From Syngnathus acus (Eukaryota > Chordata > Actinopteri > Syngnathiformes > Syngnathidae): a stretch of 64,000 nt of DNA. The stretch spans positions 5,332,001 through 5,396,000 of the forward strand of contig NC_051099.1 of NCBI RefSeq assembly GCF_901709675.1, given 5' to 3'. Below the pieces are notes generated by a model that was not told the origin of the DNA, ran no database searches, and was given only the letters and a program-made list of their open reading frames with translations. Shown here one piece after another: positions 42,924-53,937 of this stretch. Position numbers and translations under genes: made by a program. Every line of letters starts with the position of its first letter. The first letter of the stretch is position 1.

Positions 42924-45900
42924 TCATAACAGTGTGCAGGTGACACCGGCATCTTCTGAGTGGTCACAGTTGTGCACGTTCCAGGCTATATGAGAGCAAT
43001 TCCGCAGGGAGACTTCGCTACCGTTGCACTTGAGATTGTCCAATAGGATTGTTCCCGTTCCTTGACCAAAGTGGGCTTCCCCCCACGCCGCGATGGCCTC
43101 CCCACAGCCGAGCTGGCGGCACACGACCTTGGCGTCGGGGATGTCCCATGCGTCGTCACACACTGTGCCCCATCCAGAATTTAAGTACATCTCCAAGCGA
43201 CCTTCGCATTCATGCTGACCATCGACCAGCCTCAGTGTTCCTACAGAAAGAAAAATAGCTTAATAGTCAAGCATTAATGCATTCATATTTTTTTTCTTTA
43301 TACTATGAAGACTACTAGACTTGCCATCAGGCATGGAGGTGGTGGGGTCGTCGGTGGCCGTGTCATCTATTATGCTAAAATCACGGGCAAATCCACTGAA
43401 GGGTATAGCCGCTGGAAAAAATAACAGATTCGCAAACATTGACGATTGAGTGTAGATCTCTCATCTCCCTGACCAACTTTAAATACAGATTCACATTTGA
43501 CCTGTCATGTCAAAAAGTTCAAGTCAAGCCTTACGTGTACAAATAACTCCCGCATCCTCATGATGGCCACAGTTGTGTTGCCCCACACCGGAATGGATGC
43601 ACCTGGACAGATGTGTTTCTTCACCAGTACAATGTACATTGTCCAGCAGGATGGGACCGGAACCGTAGCCAAAATAGGCCTGTGATTTGGCTTCAAGAGC
43701 CATGCCGCAGCCCAGCTGCCTACATACCACTACGGCATTGGCCATATGCCAGCCATCGTCGCAAACTGTGCCCCATACGTTATTGTACTGCACTTCCACG
43801 CGACCCTGGCAGCTGTCGTATCCGTTCACCACGCGAATAGCCATTGGAGCTGCGCAGAAACACGTTTTTTTTTAATCCTAATTCAACGGGTACAGTTAAG
43901 CATCTCGTCATACGAGCTAGACAAGTACCTTTTGTTTGAGGAGCGGTCTGAATACTTGTCATGAGTTCTGTAGCTGTGACATCAACATTTGTTGCTGGAA
44001 AAAAAAGATCCAAATATAACAGCATAGTGTTATGTTTATCCAGTGCAAGAAACTTAGGGGAGAAATGTCTCCCCCTGTTGGTCACCAACATCATGCACAT
44101 CATTCTAGTTCATTCTTCGTTCATAGCTGCGTGGGCACTACTGATGCGATTAAAGAAATATTTATTTATTATATTTGCTGCACTACACTTTATCACTTTT
44201 GTACATGTAACATTTTTGCTTGCCATTGTCTTGTGGTCACTTGTATTATAGTTGAATAATCTTTGGCAGAATTCAGTTAAAATTATTTTCATATGGAACA
44301 TGCTCATACTGTGCATCATAGTAAATGCAATGTATTGAAATACACTAATTGTACACGCAAATATTATACCTGCTGTTTCCTGCGTGGACCGGGTGGACCC
44401 TAGGCTTTCAGTGGATGGGTAAACTGGAGGCACAGTTTTGGTGGGTCCTGTACCTAAGTAGGCAACAGTTTTAAGTATTTATAAATGTATGATAAGTTAT
44501 TACATACATTTTGTGATATTGTACATGCAAGATGTGTAATAACATACCAGAGCAGGTGATGCCAGCATCTTCATGATGCCCACAGTTGTGGTTGCTCCAA
44601 CCAAGGTTTGCACATTGAGCGAGTTGCTCCTCACTGCCAATGCAGTTGATGTTGTCCAGAAGAATATGTCCGGTGCCGTAACCAAAGTAGGAGTTGGTGT
44701 GAGCCGACACGACTTGGCCACAACCTAACTGGCGGCAGACGACTTCAGCCTCCCTGGCATCCCAATCGTCATCGCACACCGTCCCCCAGCGTCCCTTGTA
44801 GTAGATCTCCACCCGGCCCTGGCAGGAGTCCTTTCCCTCTACAAGACGTACGGTGCCGTCTAAAGATGAGAACAGTTTGTTAGGTGGGATACGTTTCGTG
44901 AAGAATTTGTCATCACAAAACAATATCATAAAAATATTTTTTATGCCGCAGCGAATTTAATAAGCAGCAATGGCAACTTTTATATCCTGTACAACAGGGG
45001 TGTCAAACTAATTTTTCTCACGGGCCGCATTGTAGTCATAGCTTCTTTCGGAGGGCCATTATGACTGTCAACCCAAATAAATGTATGAGCACCTCATATT
45101 TTATACAGTAAAAGCCACGAAACAAACTGATAAATAACGTTTTCAAATCAAACGAGTAAAAACTGGTCAAATATTTTTTTAAAAAGATATTAAAAGTGAA
45201 GACAATTTGCAATTCTAGTAATGACACACGAATTTGATGCACAATTAGTCTTCGCGGGCCACATAAAATGATGTGGCGGGCCGTATCTGGCCCCCGGGCC
45301 TTGAGTTTGACACCTGTGCGGCACAATGAAGGTAGTGCTTACCTAAGATTGCATTCTTGGGAGGTGCTGTTGTAATACCCCCTGACGCTTTTGCTCCTAC
45401 CACCAGTGGTTCTAACCGCAAAATAAAAAAAGTCACATTTCATTCTCACAACTCTGACGCTTCAACGTCACCGTACTTTACCTCGACATTTGATGGACAC
45501 ATCCTCATAGTGGTAACAGTTGTGTACGCCCCAGCCCAGACTGTCACAGTGACCCAGGTTTGTTTCCCAACCCTGGCAGTCCACATTATCCAGCACGATA
45601 GGTAGATAGGTTTGTCCATAGTGAGAGGTGCTACCCATAGCCACAGCCACTCCGCAGTCCAGCTGATGACACACGACTTGGGCATCCAGCATGTCCCAGT
45701 CATCGTCACACACGGTGCCCCAGTTGTCATTGTAGTAGACTTCCACGCGGCCCTCGCACCTGTTAGGCCCGTCTGTCAGTCGCACTTTGGACCAAAAAAA
45801 AAAAATTAGATCCCCTGTTTATGAGGATTATTCCAAATCGGGAAAATGCGCTCATTTAAATTCCAAGACACCTGTTCTCTGATATCATTCTTTTTATAAT

Positions 45901-47008
45901 AAAAAAAAAAAGTGTGACGATGTCTGTTTTATCAACAAAAGTGTAACATGTATTATTTTTGTTGGTTCAACAAAATTGTATCTTGCTAAACGAAAAAAAT
46001 TTAAGGAGGTGAATATTTTTCCATAACGAATGATTTGACTGACTTGACAAAAAAAATATTCTTGTCTTGGTATACTTTAACAACCTGTATCTTATCCCGT
46101 GAAAAATGCTTCGTATAATAGTGTTGAGCACATTTGGAAAGCCCAAGGCACTTTTTTAACCTAGCTGTTGACAGTGACGGATAATATTCAGTATTTTATG
46201 GCATGGCCTAGATGTCGACACTTTCTTCCAGAACATGAGAGTCGGTGGCAGGAGCATCTTGACAGTCCAAGCTTACCTTGGTAATGCTTCTTCACTGGGT
46301 ATTGCTGCTCATTGGCTGAAAAAGAAATGAGGCGGTGAAAATATGAGCTTTTTTTTTTTGCTTTGTTATTTTGTTAGCGAAGATGTTTTGGCGTCGACCA
46401 ACGAGATAACGCTTGAAGGCTTGTTTGGTTCCAACACCTCACAAAGACTTTCGAAGCATATTTGTATAGATCACATGATTCACACTCAATCTAGGTCATT
46501 TCACAGGTGTCTCCCTTTTGTTTATTCAATGAAACTTGGATTTCACTTTTCACTACTCAGAGTATTCAAATTTCATAGGTGCGGAGAGTTTTTTTTTTTT
46601 TTTCCAGGCAACAGCAATTTTGCATTTTGCATGTTTAATTTATATTTCACAAAAGAAAGATTAATCAGAACATACTAGTTGGGCTGCATACAACATATTA
46701 CGAATAATTTTTTGGGGTTTGACTTCCCTTTTAATAAACACCAGGATATTATCAAGTTACTTACTAGGTGCAGCACGTCTACTTATTTTGATGTCTCCTG
46801 CAAATAGAGTACAGCACATGTCAACAAATCAGAAGTGTAACGAGCATAATGAATATTTGGCACGTTACTCACCTAATCGCGAGAGCACACCGAGCGCCAC
46901 CAAAACAAGCGATCCAAGCAAGGTCACCAGCAGACACAAAGTCGGGTTCCAGCACTTACATAGGCTCTCTACAACACGCTGTCCTCGCATGGCTGCCTGA
47001 ATGACCAT
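42924..47008 (-). CDS. ssc4d: Scavenger receptor cysteine-rich protein with four SRCR domains
   Basis: Group B SRCR protein, probably a pattern-recognition molecule. Minus-strand exons: 47015-46873 (ATG at 47008), 46796-46764, 46315-46277, 45784-45482 (SRCR1), 45411-45343, 44859-44548 (SRCR2), 44453-44370, 43994-43929, 43849-43535 (SRCR3), 43411-43325 and 43240-42924 (SRCR4 and stop). Phases all match, giving about 586 residues. Each SRCR domain is one exon with eight cysteines and the WGTVCDD, CxQLxCG and HNC motifs. SRCR1 has HQLDCG where the others have RQLGCG. Thr/Ser/Pro-rich linkers separate the domains. The N-terminus has a hydrophobic segment ([19 protein letters not shown]) after about 22 residues, acting as a signal anchor or signal peptide. 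The second in-frame ATG is at 46990. The donor after 43325 is GC, not GT. Confidence 0.92.
44995..45318 (-). mobile_element. hAT-like non-autonomous short element, copy 2
   Basis: Reverse-complement relative of the 3431-3746 element. It begins CAGGGGTGTCAAACT and ends GAGTTTGACACCTGTG, with shared internal blocks such as AGTCATAGCTTCTTTCGGAG. The flanks CTGTACAA and CGGCACAA look like an 8-bp target duplication that has diverged at two bases. It sits inside an ssc4d intron between the SRCR2 exon and the linker exon. Confidence 0.75.
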
Positions 47009-47015
47009 CCGATGC

Positions 47016-49600
47016 CTGCAACACGTTCATACGTACACTGTCCCTCTTAGAAATCAACAATGTATATCATACAGCAAACAGGTCTTTGTGGCCTAGTTCC
47101 ATTGTAGCCTAATTATAGTATTGGATTGTTTTCCCTCATGAGCCTGCAGCAATATTGATGGTGGTCTGATGAGTGGACTTGTCAAAAATGTGCTCCAAAA
47201 CCAAAGTCATTCCATAAAATACAAAGGGGGTGGAGGGAAATTAATGCAAATGTTTAGTTTAGCTTTAGGGAGGGGGGGCAGGTGGCACCTGTGTTGTGGA
47301 TTTCCGTATTGAAGGGGGATTCCCTTGAGACAAAGAATTTTGGGATTCACAGACAATCACTCAGTAATCGCAGGGAGATAGTGACAATGTGATGACTGAC
47401 CATTGCTCAAATCATCTTTTCATGCAAGTAGAAAGTGACAAAGGGAAACATGTGCAATCTGACTTTTCCATTTGTCTTGACAGAAGAGTTCCTTTGGTCC
47501 ATGAAATGTTTGTTGGCATCACAAGCTCACAATGTGGTGTGTCTCATCTTCAGGACACTTGGTAGATTTCCCCCCTGACCTTACACAGGAATGCGTATTA
47601 GAGGAGAATTTGATATTGGTCCCTGGAGATAGTGGACATTCCGAGCCAAGGGGGCACAAAAAGACATTTCTGCTTTCTATGGCTCCTATGCTCAGGCCTA
47701 AAGACTGCTTCCTGTAATCTGTCACTAAAACGCTTGAGCAGCCGATGACACGGCAGGGCTGCCTCTCATCTCCTCTTAAGCCACTCTCTCCCTCATCTCA
47801 AGTATGTTTTGGACAATTGCGAGGACAAGAGTTGGCCGCTACTTTTTTAATCCAGTGCATTTTTGCCAGAAAAGGGAAGCGGACCATATTGTTGAATATG
47901 TTTAATTTTCACTAAAACATGACTCTGGTGGTCATTTTTATTTAATGTTCATTCCGATATTATTTGCAAAAACGAACCGTCACGTGGGACAATTGTTTTA
48001 GTTATGAAAGAGGAAAAATGTCTCGTCATAATAGGATATAAGATGCATCCACTTGGGAATAATGTTACCTTTTGTATCACCTGTGCTTCCCCTCCCTTCT
48101 CATTTCCCGATCCTGAGAAATAGCTAGAAAATCTCATCACGACAAACAACAACTCATTGAATTGTCAATACGGAGGAATTCAAATCGCAAATAAGCATCT
48201 TAATGGACCTTTACCAACCATATTGTGTAAAATGTGCATTTATAAAAAAAATTCAAACGCTGTTCTGTGTTAAAAAAAAAAAGTCATTATGATTATACTT
48301 TTATAACCTTGACAAATTGTAAATAATTTAAAGAGCACATACCTGTTGTGAGAATCTATGGGGTCACTCAAATTTTCTCAAAACTCAAATAGTCGTCCAC
48401 CTGCAAAATACTCTCGAAGAATATTATAAGGCTCAGTTAGCATTCCCAAATTGTGCTTTGTCTAAAGAGTGGCTCGACAATGTTCAAACCAGTAGCAGTT
48501 TGTGTTTTAGGTCTTTCATCTCCTCAATTCCGTCTCACAATAAAAATCTGGCTTCAATGACAGATTACATGAAACAATAAATAGCTCATCATGTCCAACA
48601 CCCCGCCTATGCGCCTATGGTTAAAAAGCAGGAGGGGCCAAAAAAACAAAAAAAACAATGACAAAGAATGAAAGCTCAAGCTTCATTGATGTCCCTGCAT
48701 CTCCTGTTTCAGGTAAAGCTCCGTCATAGTCATGTCCCACTCACTTGTGTACAATCCCATTGGGAGATCGCAGTTCCCATCCTGTGGTGGGTGTGTCTTT
48801 CTTCTCTTGCATGTTGATGTACAGTATGTGTGTGATGGGCTGGTTTTCAGATTCATTTAGGAATAATTTCTACTTCAAACTTCATTTCCCAAACTGCCCC
48901 ACAGTTCTTTAATTAAGAGCAATTTAATTTAGAAATAGGATTCTTCCATGGATCCCGTTGTTTTTGTGGTTATATATTTTATGAAGGGAATTTCACTAAA
49001 TATTAGAGAATCAGTCAAAGCTTTATGTCATGACTTGTCCTCCTCCCAACGCATTCAGCATTTTTGTTACCAGGTTAAGAGGATCTTGAGTTGAAACTTG
49101 ACATGTATAGTAGTTGCGCAACTTCCTGACACTTTTTGTCATTGCATAGCTGGGTCATAGTAAAAAGACGCAGTGAAATAACTTATGTGTGACACAGATT
49201 ACTTTATCTGTTCTGCAAGAAATTTGATACCTGACGCCTCAGATCCCTGGACACACACCTTTTTTTTATAATATGGTGATGTTACTGTTATGTAACAGCT
49301 AGGATATTATGTTTATGTCGAACTCGAAACACTAAAAAGCATTGCTGGTTTATTTTTTAAATTATAGCTACAGTAATAAATATTTTTTGTATTTTGTGAG
49401 TGAAGAATAACCTGCACTGACACCTTATCAACACTAGTGGTCCTCATTTTCCACACGTCGCCTGAATTTATGTTGCATTCAGGATAATCTGTAATATAAA
49501 CTTCCGAGAAGGCTGGGGGCTCTCCTAAACGACGGAGGGTACCTGAAGGCAGCACTGCCCCTGGACGGTCCAGTCGGTTGACATGTTCCTTACGGATAAA
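47016..49600 (-). other. Upstream region of ssc4d
   Basis: Mostly AT-rich. A candidate ssc4d 5' UTR exon ends at a good minus-strand donor (CAACAG then gtatgt, exon end 48343) and probably begins near 48420. No TATA box was identified with confidence. The frame at 47532-47717 (+) was considered and rejected. Confidence 0.4.
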
Positions 49601-49609
49601 CAAATGCAT
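49313..49609 (-). CDS. Hypothetical small divergent reading frame
   Basis: Not recognised. The minus-strand ATG at 49609 opens 98 codons. The first 65 or so (MHLFIRKEHVNRLDRP through KMRTTSVDK) look coding-like in composition. The remainder is AT-rich and poorer, so a donor near 49420 (AAG then gtgtca) or within the frame may end a first exon there. It faces away from the exon ending 49705, as a bidirectional promoter would arrange. No further exon was found, and it may be chance. Confidence 0.25.
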   Translation of the reverse strand: MHLFIRKEHVNRLDRPGAVLPSGTLRRLGEPPAFSEVYITDYPECNINSGDVWKMRTTSVDKVSVQVILHSQNTKNIYYCSYNLKNKPAMLFSVSSST

Positions 49610-49705
49610 GGTTCCAAGGATCTTTTGGAGCGAACTGTGTCACTTGTGCACATAGTTTGAATGTCGACGAATTTCTCCAAAGCCAAGTAACGTATCCGCT
49701 ATGAG
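49610..49705 (+). other. Probable noncoding first exon of the unrecognised + strand gene
   Basis: Ends in a consensus donor (CTATGAG then gtgagt at 49706). The next strong acceptor is at 50360 (CTCATCATTCCAG), upstream of the long reading frame at 50439. The left boundary (transcription start) is a guess. Confidence 0.4.
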
Positions 49706-50438
49706 GTGAGTTTGCTTGAACTTGCAGTCAGATAATTCTGACAATTGGCTAATCAACGCATTAAAGTTAGCTCGGAATTCCTACTTCCATAGTCCCAAGA
49801 GCGTTATCGTTCTCTTTATTTCATTTGTAAAATCCAATAGTATATCTTGATATAGTTTTGCTACTCGTGTAAGGTAATTAAATAGCAGACGACAAATGGC
49901 GATGTAATACGAAGCGTCTCCGTCTGTCTGGATGTTGCAAACCATTCTGACGTTTACAGTCGCACTGTTGTTCATTACATTTTTTTTTTTTTTTTTTTAA
50001 ATATCTTATTATATTGCATCATCACCTGTTGCTTTTATGGATTAACATTAGTTCGACGCTTGTGTTAGTTAAATAAACTCATTTTTGTCTTCATCGGCTA
50101 GTAAACTAGTCGGGCATGGCTTTCAGCTGCAGAAAAAAAATCATCCTGAGAAATTCCTTTTAAATTAATCTCTGTTGGTAATATTTTCAATCATTTCATT
50201 TGTGGTAACTGGAACATCAGATATTTGTAAAGGAAGAATAGTTGCTACAGCTCACCAAATTGTCGTATTGTCTTCTTACCCATCATAAATTCTTTTATCA
50301 ATAGCAATTATTGTCATACCATTTTTCTGTACTCTACATACTTCTCTCTCATCATTCCAGTGTCGTGCTGTGACAACTGCATGCTGCATGTCTCACATAA
50401 AGTGTCCATCACCCACCTCTTTAAAGATATGCCTATGA

Positions 50439-52086
50439 ATGCTGTGCCGTGACATAATGAGAAAAGGCGGCGATAACCCTCTGCTATTATCATCCAAGAA
50501 ACCTTACCACGGCCAGACAAACTATGGACCGCAGCTAGAAACTGCACATGCTGTCTTGGAAGTGGAGGATGAAGAGATAAGGCACCTACAGGAGGTGACT
50601 TCCAGACGTGCATGGCGAAAAAGTAAGATTGAGGCCAAGAGCTCCGCACGCAAAACGCGATTGAATCTGGAGCAGCTGCTGCTGATGCTGTCTGGGAAGA
50701 TAAATAGTGAGCAGGGAGTCTATAAATTGCATAGGCAGGAATTGGAGCTGGAAAAAGCCATCATCCTCTGCCACCTGCTGGAAACCCACCAAGATTTTAT
50801 ACACAAAAGACACATTGCAAGACAATTAACCCAAGATGGTGGGAGCTTCCATGTAAATCAATCTAGGACCTCCAAAATTGACCCTTGTTTATCCAAGAAG
50901 AACAGCAAACTGGACCACCCGGTACAGCGGGAAGCAAGCAGTGACTTGTGTTTAGATGACACCACCAGTGGAGCAGTGGACACCTGTTGGAGCAGTGCTC
51001 TAAAAATTCAGCACCCTCCAAACACTCCTTGTGCACATTGCAACGACCAGGCCCCCGACTACACACAGTCAACTGGTGCAAATGAGTCCCCTCCCTCCAA
51101 ATGCATGGACAGAAACATGGAGGTAAGTGACTTCATATTTTCACATTGCACCATGAGCTATTTGATTGATGGTGTAAGTCTGAATAGTAGTCTGACTTAA
51201 AATAAAATAATCAAATGATTTAACATTCCAAAGAAGTGGCTTGAATTGCCTAACGAGGGCGCTCGTACAATTTTAGAGCTGTGCTTTGACTTTGAGGTCC
51301 TGTGGTCATGTGGTCAGAGTTTTCCCAAACTGGACTTTTGCTCTCGGTCACGTCTGGCCAGTCATAACAACATAACTGGGAGGAGCAATGTTGCAAAGTG
51401 TCTATTTTTATGTGCCAGAATCTTGCCCAAAGGTCTCTAAAAGGGTCTTAAAATTGCTACACACACAAGGAAAAAACGAAATATATATATATATATTAAT
51501 TATAACATTGACATTGATGACATTTGTACATATTTTCATAATTATTTTAATATATTGCAATAGACAAACACATATTGCTCATTCATATTGTGAGAAACAA
51601 TGTCATCATAATCATTTTAATTTTCACCAGAGTGGTTTTAAAAAAAACTTCTTTCTAATCACAAAGATTCAGCCCCTTGGCAGGCCACTAATTAATTTAG
51701 CTCGTGTGAAACGGCAGCTACACATTAGAATTAGTTCCACTTGCTGAAGTGCGTGTCGCATGCAGCCTCCCTCCCCTGCGTTGCAGTCCGTGTTGCCTCT
51801 TGAACAATCAATAGGGAGCCAACATCATTCCAGCGTCATCTCCATGGAAACGCGCTATAGTGGCTCTTATGATTGGGCACTGGCTGAATACTTGCCTTTT
51901 TGTGATAGGGTGAGGAGGAAGTCTTCCCTCCCTCCCTCACCACCCCCTCCTCTCAATGACAACCCCCCCCCGTTTCATACGCTCATTTTTCCAATCGTCC
52001 TTTTTCTTCACCTTTATGGCGCTGGAAACAACACGAGTTGTGTGGTCTGGCAGCAGGAGGCAGCCCCGATGCGCTCGGATTCTTAA
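50439..52086 (+). CDS. Unrecognised two-exon protein between ssc4d and tspoap1
   Basis: I do not recognise this protein. The coding exon 50439-51122 is 228 codons with a consensus donor (ATGGAG then gtaagt). An in-frame TGA directly precedes the ATG, so the start is at 50439 or the later ATG at 50457. A phase 0 acceptor at 51786 (GCGTTGCAG) leads to 51787-52086, ending TAA, for about 327 residues. Residues about 38-130 are charged and probably helical (EDEEIRHLQEVTSRRAWRKS, GVYKLHRQELELEKAI). The rest is Ser/Thr/Cys-rich. The second exon holds ETRYSGSYDWALAEYLPFCD and a Pro run. No signal peptide, membrane span or catalytic motif is seen. The exon could instead end at 51909 (AGG then gtgagg, phase 0) and join tspoap1 at 55037, making this an alternative 5' end of tspoap1. 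Confidence 0.5.
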
Positions 52087-52480
52087 CGGAAGAGCTCAAC
52101 TACCACGGACAGCTCAGCCTTCCGCACTAGGGACCTGTTAGTTAGGGTCCGCTCGTATCTTCTTGTTAGGTGTTTTATTCTGGACCTATATGCAACGTTT
52201 AAAGATGACATGCAAGATTGCCGGTCTTGTTTTTTGGGAGGCTATTAGGCCAAAGATGCTAAGGTATGGGTAGAGAATTTTAGCACAGCGTTACTCCAAG
52301 AATATTTTGGAGTCCGTAATCAACTTGCCATTGGAAACGGATGCCAAATAATGTTTGTTTTTTGCTTGCACTGCCCTCATTTCTGAAGACGTCATTACTC
52401 GGAGAAGGACGACACCTTTTGTCTTTAAATGACGTGATACGGGAATTGTAAGCATCATCTGTTCGTTTTGACGGAGAGCG

Positions 52481-53896
52481 ATGTATGATCTGTGGGCTCG
52501 GCCAGAGCCGCCCGAGCAGACGTTGGTAAATATGCAGTGCCGCCAGGAGAGCCAAACTCTGGAACAAACGCAACAAGAGTTGAGGAAATCGGAAGAGCAG
52601 AGAGATTCGGGTCAAGGAGACAAGAGCGTGCCCGCCTCCGTTTGTGTCCCTTCAAAGTCGTTATTAGGAAAGAGGCACCACTCGCTCTATGAAAACCTAA
52701 ATGGTTTTGAAGCAGAAGGAGATCACAAGGTATGTACTTTTGGTGTTCTCTTTTTCTCCAATTTTAGTGGACAGCAAAAAATGTGAGCTTTTGATTTAGC
52801 AGTTTATCAAAATGTTTGTTCCAGACTTCGGATTTTTATCAAATGTAACTGTTGTCCCAAACTCTGGGAATGGAGCATTACAAGTGAGTCCTGGCCTACA
52901 TTTGCTAGAAGAAGAGCATTTCAAAGAAACCAAATTGGCCTGCAATTGATAGAGAAGAGTGTCACATGGCGCCAGAGTCATTTCAAGATGGATATTTTCT
53001 CCAGCCTCATATGATCTGGATACAAGTGGTGGCAGTGTTCCTACAGGACAATCGTGTCGTGACATCATTAACAACCTTGTGTAACGATTGAGTGCAACAA
53101 TATTCTTTGAGTTGGCTACCAAGCTCATGTTGAAACCCTTGTTTCAAGAGTTTATTTACATAAACTAGCTTGTTCCCACAATCCAGCTTTTACTGGATAG
53201 GTCAAAGGTAGAGACAAATAAATGCCAGCACTGCACATCTCAATTTGACCTACTTTGTACCTGTGAGAGAGCAGAAAGTGGATCATTCTAGTTTTGTATA
53301 GAAGCTCATTATCACACTTGACCCTTTTTTTTCTTTTTTTGCTCGAACTGTCTAACATAAATCTAAAAGCACGTGTTGTTTCAAATATTTAGTGAACACA
53401 TTTTCTGCCTGTGTTTTCAGAAGCAGTTTTATTTATTTCCCAAATGGTTTTAAGCCCACATGGTTTGTGCATATTTACATGTTATGACATTATGAATAAT
53501 TGATAGATGAAGGTGCGGCTATTCTCTGGCGTATTTAAATGTCTCAACCAGCAGCCCCCAAGTCACCCCACTGTCTAGCTGTCTGCTTACAAAGCCTATC
53601 CATGGCCTCAACGGAACAGAGGTCATGCACTGCTTTCATTGTCCATTGCAAATGCAGTCATGGTGTCAACGTCACAGGGTGTAGTTATTTACAAGCGCTG
53701 TATGTACTACTACCGCTCATCCCTTTTTAGATTGTTCTACTTTTTTGAAACCACTGCTTAAAAAAAGAGCATTTTATATTTACTGTAGGAGTTGTATGTA
53801 GCACAGTGCAGCTTTCTATTTCTGTTTGTCTGGCAATGTAATTGCTGGAGCAGGCCACCATTTTTCATCTGTGCTACTGGGTGGTGTGGGATTCTT

Positions 53897-53937
<41 letters not shown>

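Noticed and set aside
47532-47717. 62-codon + strand frame with an upstream CAG, upstream of ssc4d
   Set aside because: Looks coding-like in places (GHLVDFPPDLTQECVLEE) but has no donor, no partner exon and no recognised family; kept only as a curiosity.
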